Source: Delphinus delphis
Lineage: Eukaryota; Chordata; Mammalia; Artiodactyla; Delphinidae
Direction: 5' to 3'
NCBI RefSeq assembly: GCF_949987515.2
Contig: NC_082694.2
Coordinates: 70,554,080 to 70,618,079 of the forward strand
Length of the DNA: 64,000 nt
The notes beneath the pieces are model-generated. The model was not told the origin of the DNA. It worked only from the letters and a program-made list of their open reading frames with translations, and made no database searches. The position numbers and the translations under genes are program-made. Shown piece by piece: positions 36,276 through 49,061 of this stretch. The stretch's first letter is position 1; the number at the start of each line of letters is the position of its first letter.

Positions 36276-37942
36276 AAAAGAGTTGATAAAAACTGCAAAT
36301 TTAGGGCACTGTGTGCTTCTTGGTATTCATTTTTCTGAATGATCATCATATTCTTTGGTTTGATGGTCCAGGTTTTTTTGTGTGTGTGTTTTTTTTTTTC
36401 CCACCCAAGCTTAAAGGTTAATTTGGTAACTTCTTCTGTTAAAACATTTGGTTAAAGTTTGTTACTTAGAAACCAGACTACCTTCTTCCTGTTTCTCTGG
36501 CAGCGTGTGCCTATATACATGTGTAGCATGTTTGAACAGCTAAACTAACCAGTTTCCTCCACACCTTGTATCAAAACAGAATTAACCTAGACAATTAAAA
36601 AACTGTTAAATTATAAAAGTATAATTAAAATAACACTTCAGTATGGCTCTTAATTATCCTATTTTAACTACTGTTCTGTTTAATACTGACTTAGACTATA
36701 CATATGCACTACCTTGATTTAATCAAGCCATATCTGTCCTCTTTGTTCTTTTTCTATACCAAGACATAGTTTATTTTTTTTGTTTTTTGAACTTTAGACA
36801 ACTATGCTTTAAACATCTGGTGCTTTCAGTGTTTTTGAACTTCTTAGTATAACGCAAAAATTCTGCCAGTTTTGTTCTTATTCATGATGACTTTAAGTAG
36901 ATCAGTAGGAATTCGCCAGACCAGGAATAATCTAAGACCATTTGTAACCCTATGAGAAAACAGGTCTAACTTCTTGTTTATGTTGTTTAGTTATTTAAGC
37001 ACATATTTCTGACACTTCTTTCAAATGATGGAGGAATTTGGAATTTGAAATGACTTTTGTGACAAGTGTACTTCTGGCTAATTGTCCTGTGGCAAACCAA
37101 ACGCCTTATTGTTTGCAACTTTTTTATGAGCCAGATTTGTTTTTTTTTCAATGAGAGTTATTAACTGCTTTTACTATATTCCAAAATAAATTGTTATAGA
37201 ATTTATGATATTGATAAGTTGATCTGGAGTGAAATCACTGTCTTCCACAAGTATTTACTGAATGTGAATTGTGAGTGGGGCTCTGTGGGTGCTGAGAAGA
37301 GTCTTATTTGAGGAAACCAGCAAGATGATACTTTTCTCTTAGATTCCTAGGTGAATCTGATGTTCTAGTCACTTGAAAGGAGTATCAGATTCATTCTGGT
37401 CTCCTGAGGCTGAACCTATTTGGAAGGTTATAATTTTGAGCTATTTCCAACAGGCAAGTCATACTTTGGCTCTTAGATCATAGCTCATCTGGTATTAATT
37501 CTGTCTTGCGTTTTGCCGTAATGATTTTGAAAAACCTAGGCATGGTGACACGGTCTGCTCACTAGTGGGCCATCAGATATCTAACATTTCAGGTTTATCT
37601 AATTTGACCGTTTGAGAAAAGAAAAGCTGCTTTTTATTCTATTTAGATAACCTAGAATGTGAAGGCTCTTATTTTGCTGAGATGATTTTGAAAACCTAGC
37701 AGCTGAGGAACACAAGATTCTCTTAGAGCCTTGAGCTTCACTCAGTTCTGGTTTGGGTGTTGTCTGTTTGGCTCCATTTCAGGCTAAAGGTCCCAGATAA
37801 TCATTCTCTTCTGGGCTTTGGGTAGCTGGCCCGGGAAGTGTATCTCTCCAAAAAAGAAGGAGGGAGCACAGAGGGCACTGGTACCAAGGGTGATGCATCA
37901 TGTGAGATAGTCCTAGGAATAGGATAAGATTTTTGCCTGAAC

Positions 37943-37945
<3 letters not shown>
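36276..37945. other. No gene or clear repeat recognised
   Basis: Unassigned AT-rich sequence. A phrase close to 'gatgattttgaaaacctag' occurs twice (37521-37540 and 37681-37699), possibly an old duplication. No supported exon. Confidence 0.35.

Positions 37946-38000
<55 letters not shown>
37946..38000 (+). repeat. (TG)n microsatellite
   Basis: About 27 TG units with a single C interruption near the right end. It produces the long run of His-Thr (HT) residues in minus-strand frames, which are not real proteins. A shorter TG run lies at 38061-38072. Confidence 0.98.
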
Positions 38001-38339
38001 GGGACGGGAGAACTTGCATATGCTCAGAAACCCACACATGAGTGTATATGTGCGGTTCCTCTGTGTGTGTGTGATGGAGAGGCATGGTCATGTGAACAGC
38101 AAATGTGGTGATGGACTATGATGCAGTAAGGAGAAATAGCATTATTTAATACAACCATACTCAAGGTTTAATCCTACGAGGATAATTATTTATAAGTGGT
38201 TGTGACTTTGATCTACTCAGTTTCACCCACCCCTTGGGATTTTTCTCACTCTGTTTAGCACTGTACTGCCATAAAACAGTCTGCTTTTAAACTCTAAATC
38301 TAGCATTGCCCAAACACCATCCCTTGGTTTTCTTTCTTT

Positions 38340-39078
38340 GTTTTTAATTGTGGTAAAATACACATAACATAAAATTTACCATCTTAACCATTTTTAAGTG
38401 CACAGTTCAGTAGTGTTAAGTATATTTACATTGTTGTGAAACAGATCTCCAGAGCTTTTTCAACTTGCAAATCGAAAACAATATATCCATTAAACATCAA
38501 CTCCTCTTTACCAGGATCCTCTGGTAACCACCATTCTACTTCCTCTTTCTATGAATTTGAGTACCTAAGATACCTCATATGAGTAGAATCATATATTATT
38601 TGTCTTTATGTGACTGTCTTATTTCATATAGCATAATGTCCTCATGGTTCATCTATGTTCTAACACGTGTCAGGATTTCCTTCCTTTTTAAGGCTGAAGA
38701 ATATTCCATTGTATGTATATACCACATTTTGTTTGTCCATTCCTTTGCCAACAGACATTTGGGTTGTTTCCACCTTTTGGCTCTTCTGAATAATGCTATG
38801 AAGATGGGTGTACAAATATGTCTTTGAGATCCTGCTTTTAATTCTTTGGGTTATATTCCCAGAGGTTGGATTGCTAGATGATATGGTAGTTCTATTTTTA
38901 GTTTTTGAGGAACCTCCATACTGTTTTCCATAGTGGTTGCACCATTTTACAATCCCATGAACAAAGTATAAGGGTTCCAGTTTCTCCACATCCTTACCAA
39001 CACTTGTTATTTTCTGTTTTGTTTTGTTTATAAGTTACCCTAATGGGTATGAGGTAATAGAACATTGTGGTTTTGATT
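38340..39078 (-). mobile_element. Old L1 relic (3' UTR and ORF2 end)
   Basis: 'aatacacataacataaaatt' and 'aagtgcacagttcagtagtg' are antisense of an old L1 3' UTR. 'gaatattccattgtatgtat' and 'gaggaacctccatactgttt' are the antisense ORF2 C-terminus. The minus-strand frame at 38660-38989 covers part of it and is broken. Confidence 0.8.
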
Positions 39079-39089
39079 TGTCTTTTTTT

Positions 39090-40560
39090 TTAAAACAGTT
39101 TTATTGAGGCATAATTTACACGTCATAAAACTCACCCACTGTTACAGTTAAATGAGTTTTCTAAATGTATGTTGTTTTGCACCTATCACCACCATCCAGT
39201 TTTAGAACTTTTTCATCATCCAAAAAAGTTCCCTTGTATCCCAGCTCCCACCTATAGTCCCAAGGCAACCACTGATATACATCCTGTTTCTATAGTTTTG
39301 CCTTTTCTAGAAATTTTGTATCAACAGAATCATATGTAGTTTTTTGTTTCTGGCTTCTTTCACTTAACATAATATTTTTGAGGCTTATCCATGTTGTAGC
39401 AAGTATCAGTAGTTTATGCCTTCTCAATGCTGAAAATATCCCATTATATGAATACCACATTTTGTTTATCCGTCACCTGTTGATGGACACTTGGCTCATT
39501 TACAGTTTTTGACTATTATGAATAATCCTGCTATGAACATCTTTGTCTTTGTGTGGACATATGTTTTCACATGTCTCTCGGGTAGATACCTAGGAGTAGA
39601 ACTGCTGGGTCATGCAGGGTAACAGTATACTTAACATTTTAAGAAACTGCTGAACTGTTTCTTGAAAGTGACTGTACCTTTTAGAATCCCACCAGCAATA
39701 CATGAGAGCTCCAGTTTCTCCGCATTCTCACCAGTGCACCGGGTATATTGTCAGTCTTTTGTATTTATAGCCATCCTAGCTAGTGAGTAGTGGTACCTTA
39801 TTGTAGTTTTAATTTGCATTTCCCCAGTGACTAATAAACCATTCATATATCTTCTTTCTATAATTGTCTATGTATATCTTTCACCATTTTAGGGAAGTTT
39901 TAGATTTAGAGAAATGTAGCTAAGATAGGACAGAGAGTTCCCGTATACCCTGCACTCAGTTCCCCTGTTGTTAACATTTTACAGATGAACCAATATTGAT
40001 ATTGTTATTAACTGAGCTCCATGCTTTATTGAGATTTCATTAGTTTGTTTCCTAATGTCCTTTTTCTTTTCCAGGTTCCCGTCCAGAGTACCATTACATT
40101 TATTCGTCATGTCTCCTTAGGCCCCTCTGGCCTGTGACAATTTCTCTCGCCCGTTTTATAACTGGTTGGATTGTCGTCTGCTTACTGAATTTTAAGAGTT
40201 CTTTATATATTCTGGACACAAGTTCTCTGTCAGATATATGATCTACAGATAATTTTTTCCAGTCTATGTCTTATCTTTTCATTTTCTTAATGATCTTTTG
40301 AAGAGAAAAACTCTTAATTTTGAGGAAGGCCACGTTATCAATTTTTTTCTTTTATGCATTGTGCTTCTCGTGTCATATCTAAGAAACTTTTGCCTAACCC
40401 AGGGTCACAGTGATTTTCTCCTGTGTTTTCACCTAGAAGTTTTATAGTTTTAACCTTACATTTCAGTCTATAATCCATTTTTGTGTTAATTTTGAACTAA
40501 TTTTTGTGTATGGTTTAAGGTAAGGGTCTAAGTCCCTTGTTTTGCATGTGGACTTAATTA
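39090..40560 (-). mobile_element. Second old L1 relic, with an internal insertion
   Basis: Starts again with an L1 3'-end text ('tttattgaggcataatttac'), then antisense ORF2 C-terminal text ('gatggacacttggctcattt', 'agaaactgctgaactgtttc') and further upstream text to about 40560. A block at about 39895-40150 ('cagagagttcccgtataccc', 'tcatgtctccttaggcccct') is out of register and is probably an inserted piece of another old repeat. Confidence 0.7.
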
Positions 40561-40571
40561 TCATATAATTC

Positions 40572-40880
40572 ATGTGGCTCATTCCCTTACTTCATTCAGA
40601 TCTCTCCTTAAATGTTAGCTTCTCAGAGAGCCTCATCTCACCTGTCTTACCTAAAATAGCACCATCGTCAGTATCCCATTGCCTTGTTTTAGTTTCTTCG
40701 TGGCACTGTTATATGACATTACTTTATACGTTTTTGTATTTCTTTATAATCTATACTCCACTAGATCGCAAGCCGTTTGAAGACAAAAACTTTATTTTGC
40801 TTCCTGCTGTATCTCCAGGGTATAGAACGGACCTGGCAAATAGTAGACCTTAAATAAATATTTGTGGAATGAATAAATGC
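40572..40880 (+). repeat. L2 LINE 3' end
   Basis: 'cagatctctccttaaatgtt', 'tatactccactagatcgcaa' and the tail 'taaataaatatttgtggaat' follow the sense L2 3' region. The 93-codon frame inside is repeat text. Confidence 0.7.
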
Positions 40881-41329
40881 ATGTGTATATGCTCACAACT
40901 TACTAATAGCAGTGATCTTCATGAAGTATTCAGGCTATACCAGAAATTATATCAGTATGTGAGGATGAAGCAGGTCTTTTTATTGTGTTTTTAAAGAGCT
41001 AGAGCTAATAATATCAACATTCTTGGGTTGGAAGCCATGATCCTGCAATTCATTATGATTACTAAAAAATCCTTGAAAAATAATCCTTAATATTGGAGAA
41101 GTCTGCTTTTCTTTGAGCTTTTTTTCTCCCCTCGTTAAACCTAGGGTATTCTTGTAACATAATTTCTTGCAGATATTGAGCCTCAGAAGTTTATTTCATT
41201 GAGTTAAATTTCTTAATAGAATGTATATACTGTGATCTGGTTGCAGTTCAGGATAATCTGAATATTTCTTAGCACCTTTACAGGTCTTGCCCACTTTTGA
41301 CTACTAAGTTTAACACCTACTAAGTTAGC

Positions 41330-41990
41330 CTTTTTCATTCTTGTTAAACCTCAACTCTGTGTACAGAGTTGACAAATCAATCTTCTTGAATCACTGCCTT
41401 TGTCATATTACTTCCCTATTTAAAAATCTACAAAACTCCACTGACTATAGAATTAAGGAGGCACTCCTCAAGCTGGAATTCAAGGCCCTGTGTAATCAGG
41501 ACCCACCTTCCTTTTTTAATCTTATCTTCTACTGCTAAATTATTGCAGGACAAAGCCTCACTTCGGCCAGACCTGCCTCCTTCCTACCCTTTAAAAAATG
41601 TTATCTCTTCCCATACCTCTGAGCTGGCTCATGATGTCCTAGCCCAAATACCCCCTTTTCCTGAATGCCCTTCTTGTCTCTTCCAGACTTTCCATGCTTT
41701 ATATGTCCATGAGCTGAACTTAGATTCTGCTGCATTCATGAAACCTTCTTTGAACCCTAGAGGCAGCTAACTCTTATGAATCTCTCCTTTCCTTACCTAG
41801 ATTCTTTTAGCTCTTGTTTTATTAGTCATTTGGGCACCCAATAAAGTGCTCTCTCCTTCTTTAAGGATTTCTTGAGTATGTATTGAACCTGGATTTCTTG
41901 AAGACTGTAAGCACCTCCTTTGCACCGTCAACTTCTTAAGGTCTGGGATTGTATATCCTTAGTAACTGGCACACTCCAGTGTTGGTGGAA
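41330..41990 (+). repeat. L2-like LINE relic
   Basis: 'aattcaaggccctgtgtaat' matches the sense L2 ORF2 tail, followed by 3' UTR-like text and 'cttcttaaggtctgggattg' near the end. Diverged. Confidence 0.6.
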
Positions 41991-42689
41991 CTAAACTCTA
42001 CTGATTTGTTGTACTTCTGGAGTATGGAGCCCAGTTGTAAATTCTAGTTAAATGAGGTTAAATTTGACAAGTTTCTTGTCCTTCTCTTCAAGGTCACACT
42101 ATAGGCCTTTACTACTTGTTTATTTGATATGACTTTGATACGCCCTTACTGAAGCTTTGGAAGGCAATTAAAGAAAGGTTACTCAGACTGTAAAAATCTT
42201 AGTTTTTATTAGATTTTGGAGAGAGGTTCTTATTTTACTACTTGAAATAATTCTAGAGATAAAGATAAGGTTAAAGTAAGGCATCTTCTCCTTTGGTAAA
42301 AGGACCTTTCTCTTTTGTCTCACTTATTTTTTCCCTATTGGATAATTTAATGCGATCATTTTAAGGGTGAAATTGGATACATGGACTCCAAGCATGAATT
42401 TAAGAAAATATTCTGTTAATTCATATTGAATAATCTTCCCCGTTGGTTTCTCGCTTTTTTAGTAGAATTCTTTTTGGAATTTAAGTGACTTCTTTATTCT
42501 TCTTAGCCATTTCTTCCAAGCTGTCACCACCTCATGTTTAATTCTGTATAAGCCCAACTGCTATTTTTCACTCATTTCCTGTGTCCAGTTTATTACAAGA
42601 AAAACATTCTTGTTAAGAGCTTCTCCGTAGAGTTTCTTGAGATGAATATTTAACATCTTCAGTTTGAGAAATTGATTAAACTGCCATTT
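41991..42689. other. No gene or clear repeat recognised
   Basis: Unassigned; no exon-like segment with paired splice sites stood out. Confidence 0.3.
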
Positions 42690-42930
42690 ATGTTATCTCT
42701 CTGAGCTCAGCCTTTAAATCTAGACCTGGCATAATATGTAGGGATAAAAATCTTGCTGACAGATTGGATGTGGAGTATGAGAGGAAGAGAGATGTCACTT
42801 TGACCTGAACAATTGGAAAGATAGAGATGGGGATACCTACAGGTGAACAAGTTTGTCTAGAATGAGAGCTCCATTTGGACATGTTGAGGTTTTTTTGATA
42901 CCCAAATAGAGATGTCAAATAGGCAGTTTA
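42690..42930. repeat. Old repeat-like block, related to 17626-18260
   Basis: 'acctgaacaattggaaagat', 'catttggacatgttgaggtt' and 'agatgtcaaataggcagttt' are phrases of a dispersed mammalian repeat that I cannot name with confidence. Confidence 0.4.
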
Positions 42931-42960
42931 TATAAGTCTTGAGGGCATTCATGGCTCTTT

Positions 42961-43009
42961 TTCCCTCCCTCCCTCCCTCCCTTCCTTCCTTCCTTCCTTC
43001 CTTCCTTCC
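42961..43009 (+). repeat. (CCCT)n-(CCTT)n microsatellite
   Basis: Four to five CCCT units pass directly into about seven CCTT units, a compound pyrimidine tract of 49 bases. Confidence 0.97.
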
Positions 43010-43077
43010 AACATGTAAGGATCAAACCCTGTTACTAGTTTCTTACTTCTTTAGATGATTATTCAGTTAATTGATTT

Positions 43078-43283
43078 TTTTTTTTTTTTTTTTGGGTATG
43101 CGGGCCTCTCACTGTTGTGGGGTCTCCCAGTGCAGTGCACAGGCTCCGGACGCGCAGGCTCAGCGGCCATGGCTCACGGGCCCAGCCGCTCCGCGGTATG
43201 TGGGATCTTCCCGGACCGGGGCACGAACCCGTGTCCCCTGCATCGGCAGGCGGACTCTCAACCACTGCGCCACCAGGGAAGCC
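43078..43283 (-). mobile_element. Whale-type CHR SINE, copy 4
   Basis: Poly-T left end, then 'gggtatgcgggcctctcact' and head complement 'gccaccagggaagccc'. The duplication 'cagttaattgatttttt' flanks it exactly (43064-43080 and 43284-43300). Frames of 68-86 codons here are SINE frames. Confidence 0.93.
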
Positions 43284-43532
43284 CAGTTAATTGATTTTTT
43301 AAAATTCTTTTTTTCTAATATGCAGAATTAAGGTGATTTTTTAAATCTCCAAACACATGAGACTTTGGAGGGTAATTTTTGATGGTTTCTGATATTATCG
43401 ACTTTTGGTAGGAGGTGGTATTCTATATGATGTTGATTCTTTGGTAGAGTTGAGATTTCTTTTAGGGTCAAGTATCTGAACAATTTTTCTAAACATCCTC
43501 TGTATGCTTAAAAATGTTCTCAGATTAGTTTT

Positions 43533-43827
43533 TGTTGTTCTTTTAATTTATTTTATTTATTTTTGGCTGCGTTGGGCCTTCATTGCTGCACACAGGCTTT
43601 CTCTACTTGTGGCGAGTGGGGGCTACTCTTCATTGCGGTGTGCAGGCTTCTCATTGCGGTGACTTCTCTTGTTGCAAAGCACGGGCTCTAGGTGGGCGGG
43701 CTTCAGTAGTTGTGGTGCACGGGCTTAGTTGCTCTGCAGCATGTGGGATCTTCCTGGACCAGGGCTCGAACCCATGTCTCCCACACTGGCAGGCGGATTC
43801 TTGACCACTGCGCCACCAGGGAAGCCC
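43533..43827 (-). mobile_element. tRNA-derived SINE (CHR-type, long form)
   Basis: (ATTT)-rich left end, body 'ttggctgcgttgggccttca', and head complement 'gccaccagggaagccc'. The duplication 'ctcagattagt' is at 43519-43529 and 43828-43838. Confidence 0.9.
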
Positions 43828-43838
43828 TCAGATTAGTA

Positions 43839-44860
43839 TTGAGCGCAGTGTTCTCCCATATTCCCATTAGATAAAGCTTATTAATTATGTGTGTAGAAAA
43901 GATTAAGTTTAATTTTAAAAATAAAAATGCATTAAGTGATTATAGATGAAAATGCCAACTGGCTTAATATTATGGGAGAAGCTTGTAGTACATTTTCCAT
44001 TGAGAGCATTAGATACAGAGGAGTTATTTCTAAACAATTTGGGCAGAAATGACCATGATGTACTCTGGAGAATTGTGTGATGACTCAGAGAACCTTTAGT
44101 GATGACGAAGATACTGATGTCAGAGATATATTGAGAGAGTTTGGATGAAATTGAGTCATCAAAGTGAAACAGAGTTATATTTCTAATTTATTGTGATCTT
44201 CAAGTTATAAGTAGCAGTGGAAGGAAGGAGAGTAATAGGAAAGTAGGAGAAGTATAAGTGGCAGCAAGCTTTTGATAGTTTTCTTTTTTAAAAACAGGGA
44301 AAGCAATCCCGTATATAACTTGATCTTTCCCAAGGAAAGATCTCCAAAACTAACTTGAACACGTAAACCTTTAAATGGATCAAGTCAAATGTTTTGTTGC
44401 TCTGGGTACACTGCAGTAAGTCATGAGTGAAAAAGCACTGGTGGATCCAAAAGCTTAACATCTTTGAAATGAAAAATACTCTAGACCCCTCCTAACACAT
44501 CATCAAAGTCACTTTCAGCATTCTGTCTACAGCACCATCCTTTAGCTTCCTGTGACTCTGTCCATTTGTCATTTCCCCAACCTTTATATGGGGACAGAGG
44601 AATAGTGAAGACCTTGAGTGAAGAAGCTGTAAGAGTACCATTATCAGCTGTACTTCTACTCTGGGAATTCCAGCAAACCATGCAAACAGAGGTGTGGGGT
44701 GTGAAGCAGAGTTCACGGCGCTGACAGGGGCACCAGTTAGAGAACTACTTAAAAAGCCTTCATGAACTGTTGTTTAATCCTTACACAGTGTTTAGACTTA
44801 GAAACCTTTTCAAAGACAATAATTTCAGGTATTAATTAGGGATTTCTGTGTAACTGCAGA
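43839..44860. other. No gene or clear repeat recognised
   Basis: Unassigned. Two overlapping minus-strand frames near 44481-44716 (66 and 74 codons) show no motif. Confidence 0.3.
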
Positions 44861-44899
44861 GAGTGATGGATACATTTATGAATATCCCTGAACCTTCTA

Positions 44900-46085
44900 A
44901 CATAAAGCAAACTAGTCTACTTTGCAATAGGTTTGTAGTAAGTTTGAAATCAGGAAGTATGTATCCTGCAACTTTTGTTCTTTTGGGAGATTATTTTGGC
45001 TGTTCTATCTTTCTTGTATTTCTATATGAACTTAGGATCAACTTGTCCATTTCTACAAAAAAGGCAGCTGTGGTTTTGATAGGGATTGAACTGAATCTGT
45101 AAATCAATTTGGGGAATATTACTGTTTTCACAATGTTAAGTCTTCCAGTCCATGAACATGGAGTGTTTTTCCATTTATTTAGATCTTCGTTGATTTATTA
45201 TTTTTTTAATAAATTTATTGATTTTATTTTTGGCTGCATTGGGTCTTCATTGCTGTGCTTGGGCTTTCTCTAGTTGCGGCAAGTGGGGGCTGCGCTTCGT
45301 TGTGGTGAGCGGGCTTCTCATAGCAGTGGCTTCTCTTGTTGCAGAGCACAGGCTCTAGGTGGGCAGGTTTCAGTAGTCGTGGCGTGCGGGCTCTAGAGCA
45401 CAGGCTCAGTAGTTGTGGTGCACAGGCTTAGTTGCTCTGCGGCATGTGGAATCTTCCTGGACCAGGGCTCGAACCCGTGTCCCCTGCATTGGCAGGCAGA
45501 TTCTTAACTACTGAACCACCAGGGAAGCCCAAGATCTTCTTTAATTTCTTTCAATGATGTTTTGTAGTTTTCAGTGTACAGGTGTTGCATTTCTTTGATT
45601 AAATTTATTCCTAAGAATTTTATTCTTTTTGATGCTATTATAAATGAAATTGTTTTCCTAATTTCATTTTCAGATTGTTCATTGCTGGTATATAGAAATA
45701 CAACTGATTTTGTACATTGACCTTGCAGTTTGTTTATTAGCTCTAACAGTTTCTTTTTGGGGGGTGAGGGGTAGATTCTTTAGGGTTTTCTATATATGAG
45801 ATCATTTCATCTGCAAATAGAGACAGTTTTACTTCTTCCTTTATAGTTTAGATATCTTTCATTTCTTTTTCTTGCCTAATTGTTGTGGTATACCCTCACT
45901 GTTGAATGATAATTTATCTGGGTTTAAAATCTAGCCAAAAGATGTTTTTCCTTCATTCTTTGAAGATATCATTCCTCTATTATCTTGTAACCAGTCTTGA
46001 TAACAATCTGATTCCCCTTCCTTTTTGTTGACCCTCTCATATTTCACTAGTAACTTTTATGGTTTTCTTTATAACATTGGTAATC
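44900..46085 (-). mobile_element. Old L1 ORF2 relic split by a SINE
   Basis: 'gtttgaaatcaggaagtatg', 'gatagggattgaactgaatc' and 'agatcttcgttgatt' on the left, and 'tttctttgattaaatttatt' and 'catctgcaaatagagacagt' on the right of the SINE, are continuous antisense L1 ORF2. Text after about 45880 becomes unrecognisable. Confidence 0.75.
45203..45530 (-). mobile_element. tRNA-derived SINE (CHR-type, long form) in an old L1
   Basis: (TTTA)-like left end, body 'tttggctgcattgggtcttc', and head complement 'accaccagggaagccc'. The flanks 'agatcttcgttgattta' and 'aagatcttctttaattt' are an imperfect target duplication, so it is younger than the host L1. Confidence 0.9.
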
Positions 46086-46403
46086 TGAAGTTTTACTATA
46101 ATTTGTCTGGATACAAAGTTTTTAAAAAAGTTTATTTAATTTGTTTTACTACTCAGAGAATTCTTACTCTCTAAAGGTTCATGTCTTTCATCAATTCTGA
46201 AAAATTCTCATCCATTTGATGTGTTAGATACTATTGCCTCTCCTTCATTGCCTCTGGTCTCTCTGGAACTCTGAGTTATAGACTTTAAAACTGGATTTAG
46301 CTCTAATGTTTCTTAACTTAAAAAAAAAAATACCATCAGCCTTTAGCAGTATTCAGGCTTGTATATTCAGCCTATCTGTGGAGGTTTTTAAAAATCTCAG
46401 TAG

Positions 46404-46756
46404 GGACTTCCCTGGTGGCACAGTGGTTAAGAATCCGCCTGCCAATACATGGGACACAGGTTCAAGCCCTTGTCTGGGAAGATCCCACATGCCACGGAGC
46501 AACTAAGCCCATGTGCCACAACTACTGAGCCTGCGCTCTAGAGCCTGTGAGCCACAACTACTCAGCCCACGAGCCACAACTACTGAAGCCCGTGCGCCCA
46601 GAGCCCGTGCTCCGTGACAAGAGAAGCCACTGCAATGAGAAGCCCTTGCACCACAACGAAGAGTAGCCCCTGCTCACTGCAACTAGAGAAAACCCGTGCG
46701 CAGCAAAGAAGACCAACACAGCCAAAAATAAATAAATTATAAATAAATAAATAAAA
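46404..46756 (+). mobile_element. tRNA-derived SINE (CHR-type, long form)
   Basis: Head 'gggacttccctggtggcaca' with an A box and a B-box-like 'caggttcaagcccttgtctg', body with repeated 'acaactactgagcc' units, and a tail of (AAAT)n. The duplication 'tttaaaaatctca' with one later difference flanks it (about 46388 and 46758). Confidence 0.9.
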
Positions 46757-46779
46757 TTTAAAAATCTCAATAGTTATGG

Positions 46780-46830
46780 TTTTCATTTAAAATATCTCTA
46801 ATTGTTTTCATTTAAAATATCTCTAATTGT
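46780..46830 (+). repeat. Two-copy tandem duplication, 25 bp unit
   Basis: The unit 'tttcatttaaaatatctcta' plus 'attgt' is repeated head to tail with period 25 and no mismatch that I can see. It lies immediately after the SINE target duplication. Confidence 0.9.
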
Positions 46831-47725
46831 TTTTTCAGAACATTTAATGAATGCTACTCTATCCTTTAGGTGCCTGAGGGTATTAAATATACTCATTTTA
46901 AAGACCTTTTTAGATGCTCTGTTTTCTCTGGGATTTTTTTTTTGGGGGGTGGGAGGTGGGATTTGGTTAAGTTCTTCCAACCTCCTCAAAGTTGGCCTGC
47001 AATCCTGTGTGTAGCTGATGGCAGCTCAGCACAGCCCTTGCTCACCACGATGGCTTCTTGTTTATTTTCTTCCTTGGGGGATACGTCTTCATTATTTTTA
47101 GGCTTAAAGAAAGTTTTCCTTTTTTTAAAAAATTGGATTCTAGCTATGCATGTATCAATTAATTTTTATATCTTTAAGTCCTTTTTCTTTGGTACAGGAG
47201 GGTGAGCTCTCAGCATGTGCTCAATCTGCCAGTTTGAACCAGAAATCCCTACACTATCCCTTCAGCTGGTTTATAATTCACTTTCATAGCACTGTCTCCA
47301 AAGGTCTCTGTATGGCCTTTTTAGCAGAGACTTTGATACACATTTAATGAGTGGCGTGTGGTTCTTTATTCCCCTGGCAAACTCCCTAATGTATTAGGGC
47401 ATTTAAAATTACTTTTAGATTCTTTTGGCCCAGAAATTAAATACCAAGGCCGATTTAACAGGCAGAGTTGACCTCATGCATTTATTACATATGAGAAATA
47501 CTCCTGTTTTCCTGTGTCCAGGTAAACTCCTGAGAACATTATTTAGTCATCATTACTCCTCCCACTCAAGAATTTTTACCATCCCAAATGGCCTGTCAGA
47601 TATCCTTCTTTGACTTCCTTATCAGGACATCTCTTCCATGAGCCCTTCACCAATTTGTACTTTTTGGTTTAGCTAAAACATTGTTTCACGTAGAGTGGAA
47701 TGGAAAGTAGAATCATAAAATTTCA
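46831..47725. other. No gene recognised
   Basis: Unassigned; contains a G-rich tract (46932-46960). Overlapping frames at 46798-47347 on both strands have no motif. Confidence 0.3.
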
Positions 47726-47960
47726 CTATTGAAAAATATTTGTTGCGCACCCACTATGTGTCAGTCACAGTGTCAGGTAAGCAGTGTGAACACAGTGGTG
47801 GAATAAACCCTATGGGCCCTGCTCTCATGAAGCTTACAGCCTCTTGAGTGAGGCCAGTCAAAAAGTAAATGCTAATTATATGTAATTGCAAACTGTGACG
47901 AGGGCTATACAAGAGAAGAAAGGGATACTATGAGTGAGTACAGCAGAGACTTCTATTTCA
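47726..47960. repeat. Old MIR/L2-class relic
   Basis: 'gcgcacccactatgtgtcag', 'gctctcatgaagcttacagc' and 'gtaaatgctaattatatgta' form a familiar dispersed repeat pattern. Family uncertain. Confidence 0.45.
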
Positions 47961-48179
47961 AATTTTGTAGTAAGGAAAGGGGTTTTCAAACTTTTTAAAA
48001 CAGGGGTGGAACATTTTATTTATATGAACTCTTACATGGAATGGAAGTGGAGCTGCTCTTATTGAAATGAGGTTGGCACCTAATCCCCTTGCTCTCCTCA
48101 TTGGATTCTGAAGCACCTTGTGGAATCTTTTGATGCCCAGGGAATACATGTGAAAACCACTGTTCTAGAACCATCCCCA

Positions 48180-48300
48180 GACCAATTAGCTGAGGCACAA
48201 AGGGCTTTATTGTCCAGAGTCATATGGGTCACTTCATCTGCTTAGTACCAGAATTGGAAGGTGAACCCAATTCTCCCACACTTGAGTTCTTTCCACTCTC
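48180..48300 (-). repeat. MIR fragment
   Basis: 'agctgaggcacaaagggctt' and 'tccagagtcatatgggtcac' resemble the antisense core and tail of MIR. Short and diverged. Confidence 0.45.
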
Positions 48301-49045
48301 CACTGCCCCTTCTTCCCCTTTGATGCATTTTTATTATAAACTGAAGGCATTTCAATCTCTGGTATTCTGTAGTTCATTTTTTTTTCCCCCTGCAATTAAT
48401 TTCGCCCGTTGTTGTTCACATTGCCCTTCATATTCCGTGCTTTCATCCCTCTTGTATATCCTTACAGTTTGTAGCCTTGAAAGATGTTATCCCACCACTG
48501 TTTTGTTTTTATTATATTTCTGCTATGCCGTATGAATCTACTCTTTTATTTTCTGCTAAGCATTCGAGCACATGCATTCATTTCATTCTGTAGAATTGTA
48601 TTATTGATATCAAAGTGTTTATGTTAACTAGCTAGTGGTCTGATTTGTTGGGTTGCCTTTTCTTGCCTCTTCTTTTATCTCAAATGATAAGGGTTCTTTC
48701 CCAGTCCTGACAACACTTAGGTTGTTAGTCTGGCTTCCATTTTGACTTACTCTGTTTTTAGTGTAAATAGTTGTGTATCGTTTACCATTTTGTCTTACTT
48801 TTGCTTTACCGTGGCAGAAAAGTTCAGGGCCTGCGTTTGAATGGAGTAGCATATTTGCCCAGAAACTTAGGAAGTGTAAAGAAGTCGTGAAAATTAAGGT
48901 AGACTAGGAGACCTGGGCTGTAGTGTCTGGTTAGTGACTGTGGAGAGAAAGATGTTTGTTCTGACTTGGGAGATGAGTAGAGAATTGATGATGAGGGGCA
49001 GAATGGTAGCATGAGACCTGTGCTTAGGAAAGTAATTTTAACCAT
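48301..49045. other. No gene recognised; weak old repeat text at right
   Basis: A 103-codon plus-strand frame at 48224-48535 has no motif. 48820-49045 may belong to the same unnamed old repeat as 17626-18260. Confidence 0.3.
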
Positions 49046-49061
49046 AAGAAATCAGACGACC

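Noticed and set aside
37779..38121. Frames with long runs of His-Thr or Cys-Val
   Set aside because: Translation of the (TG)n microsatellite.
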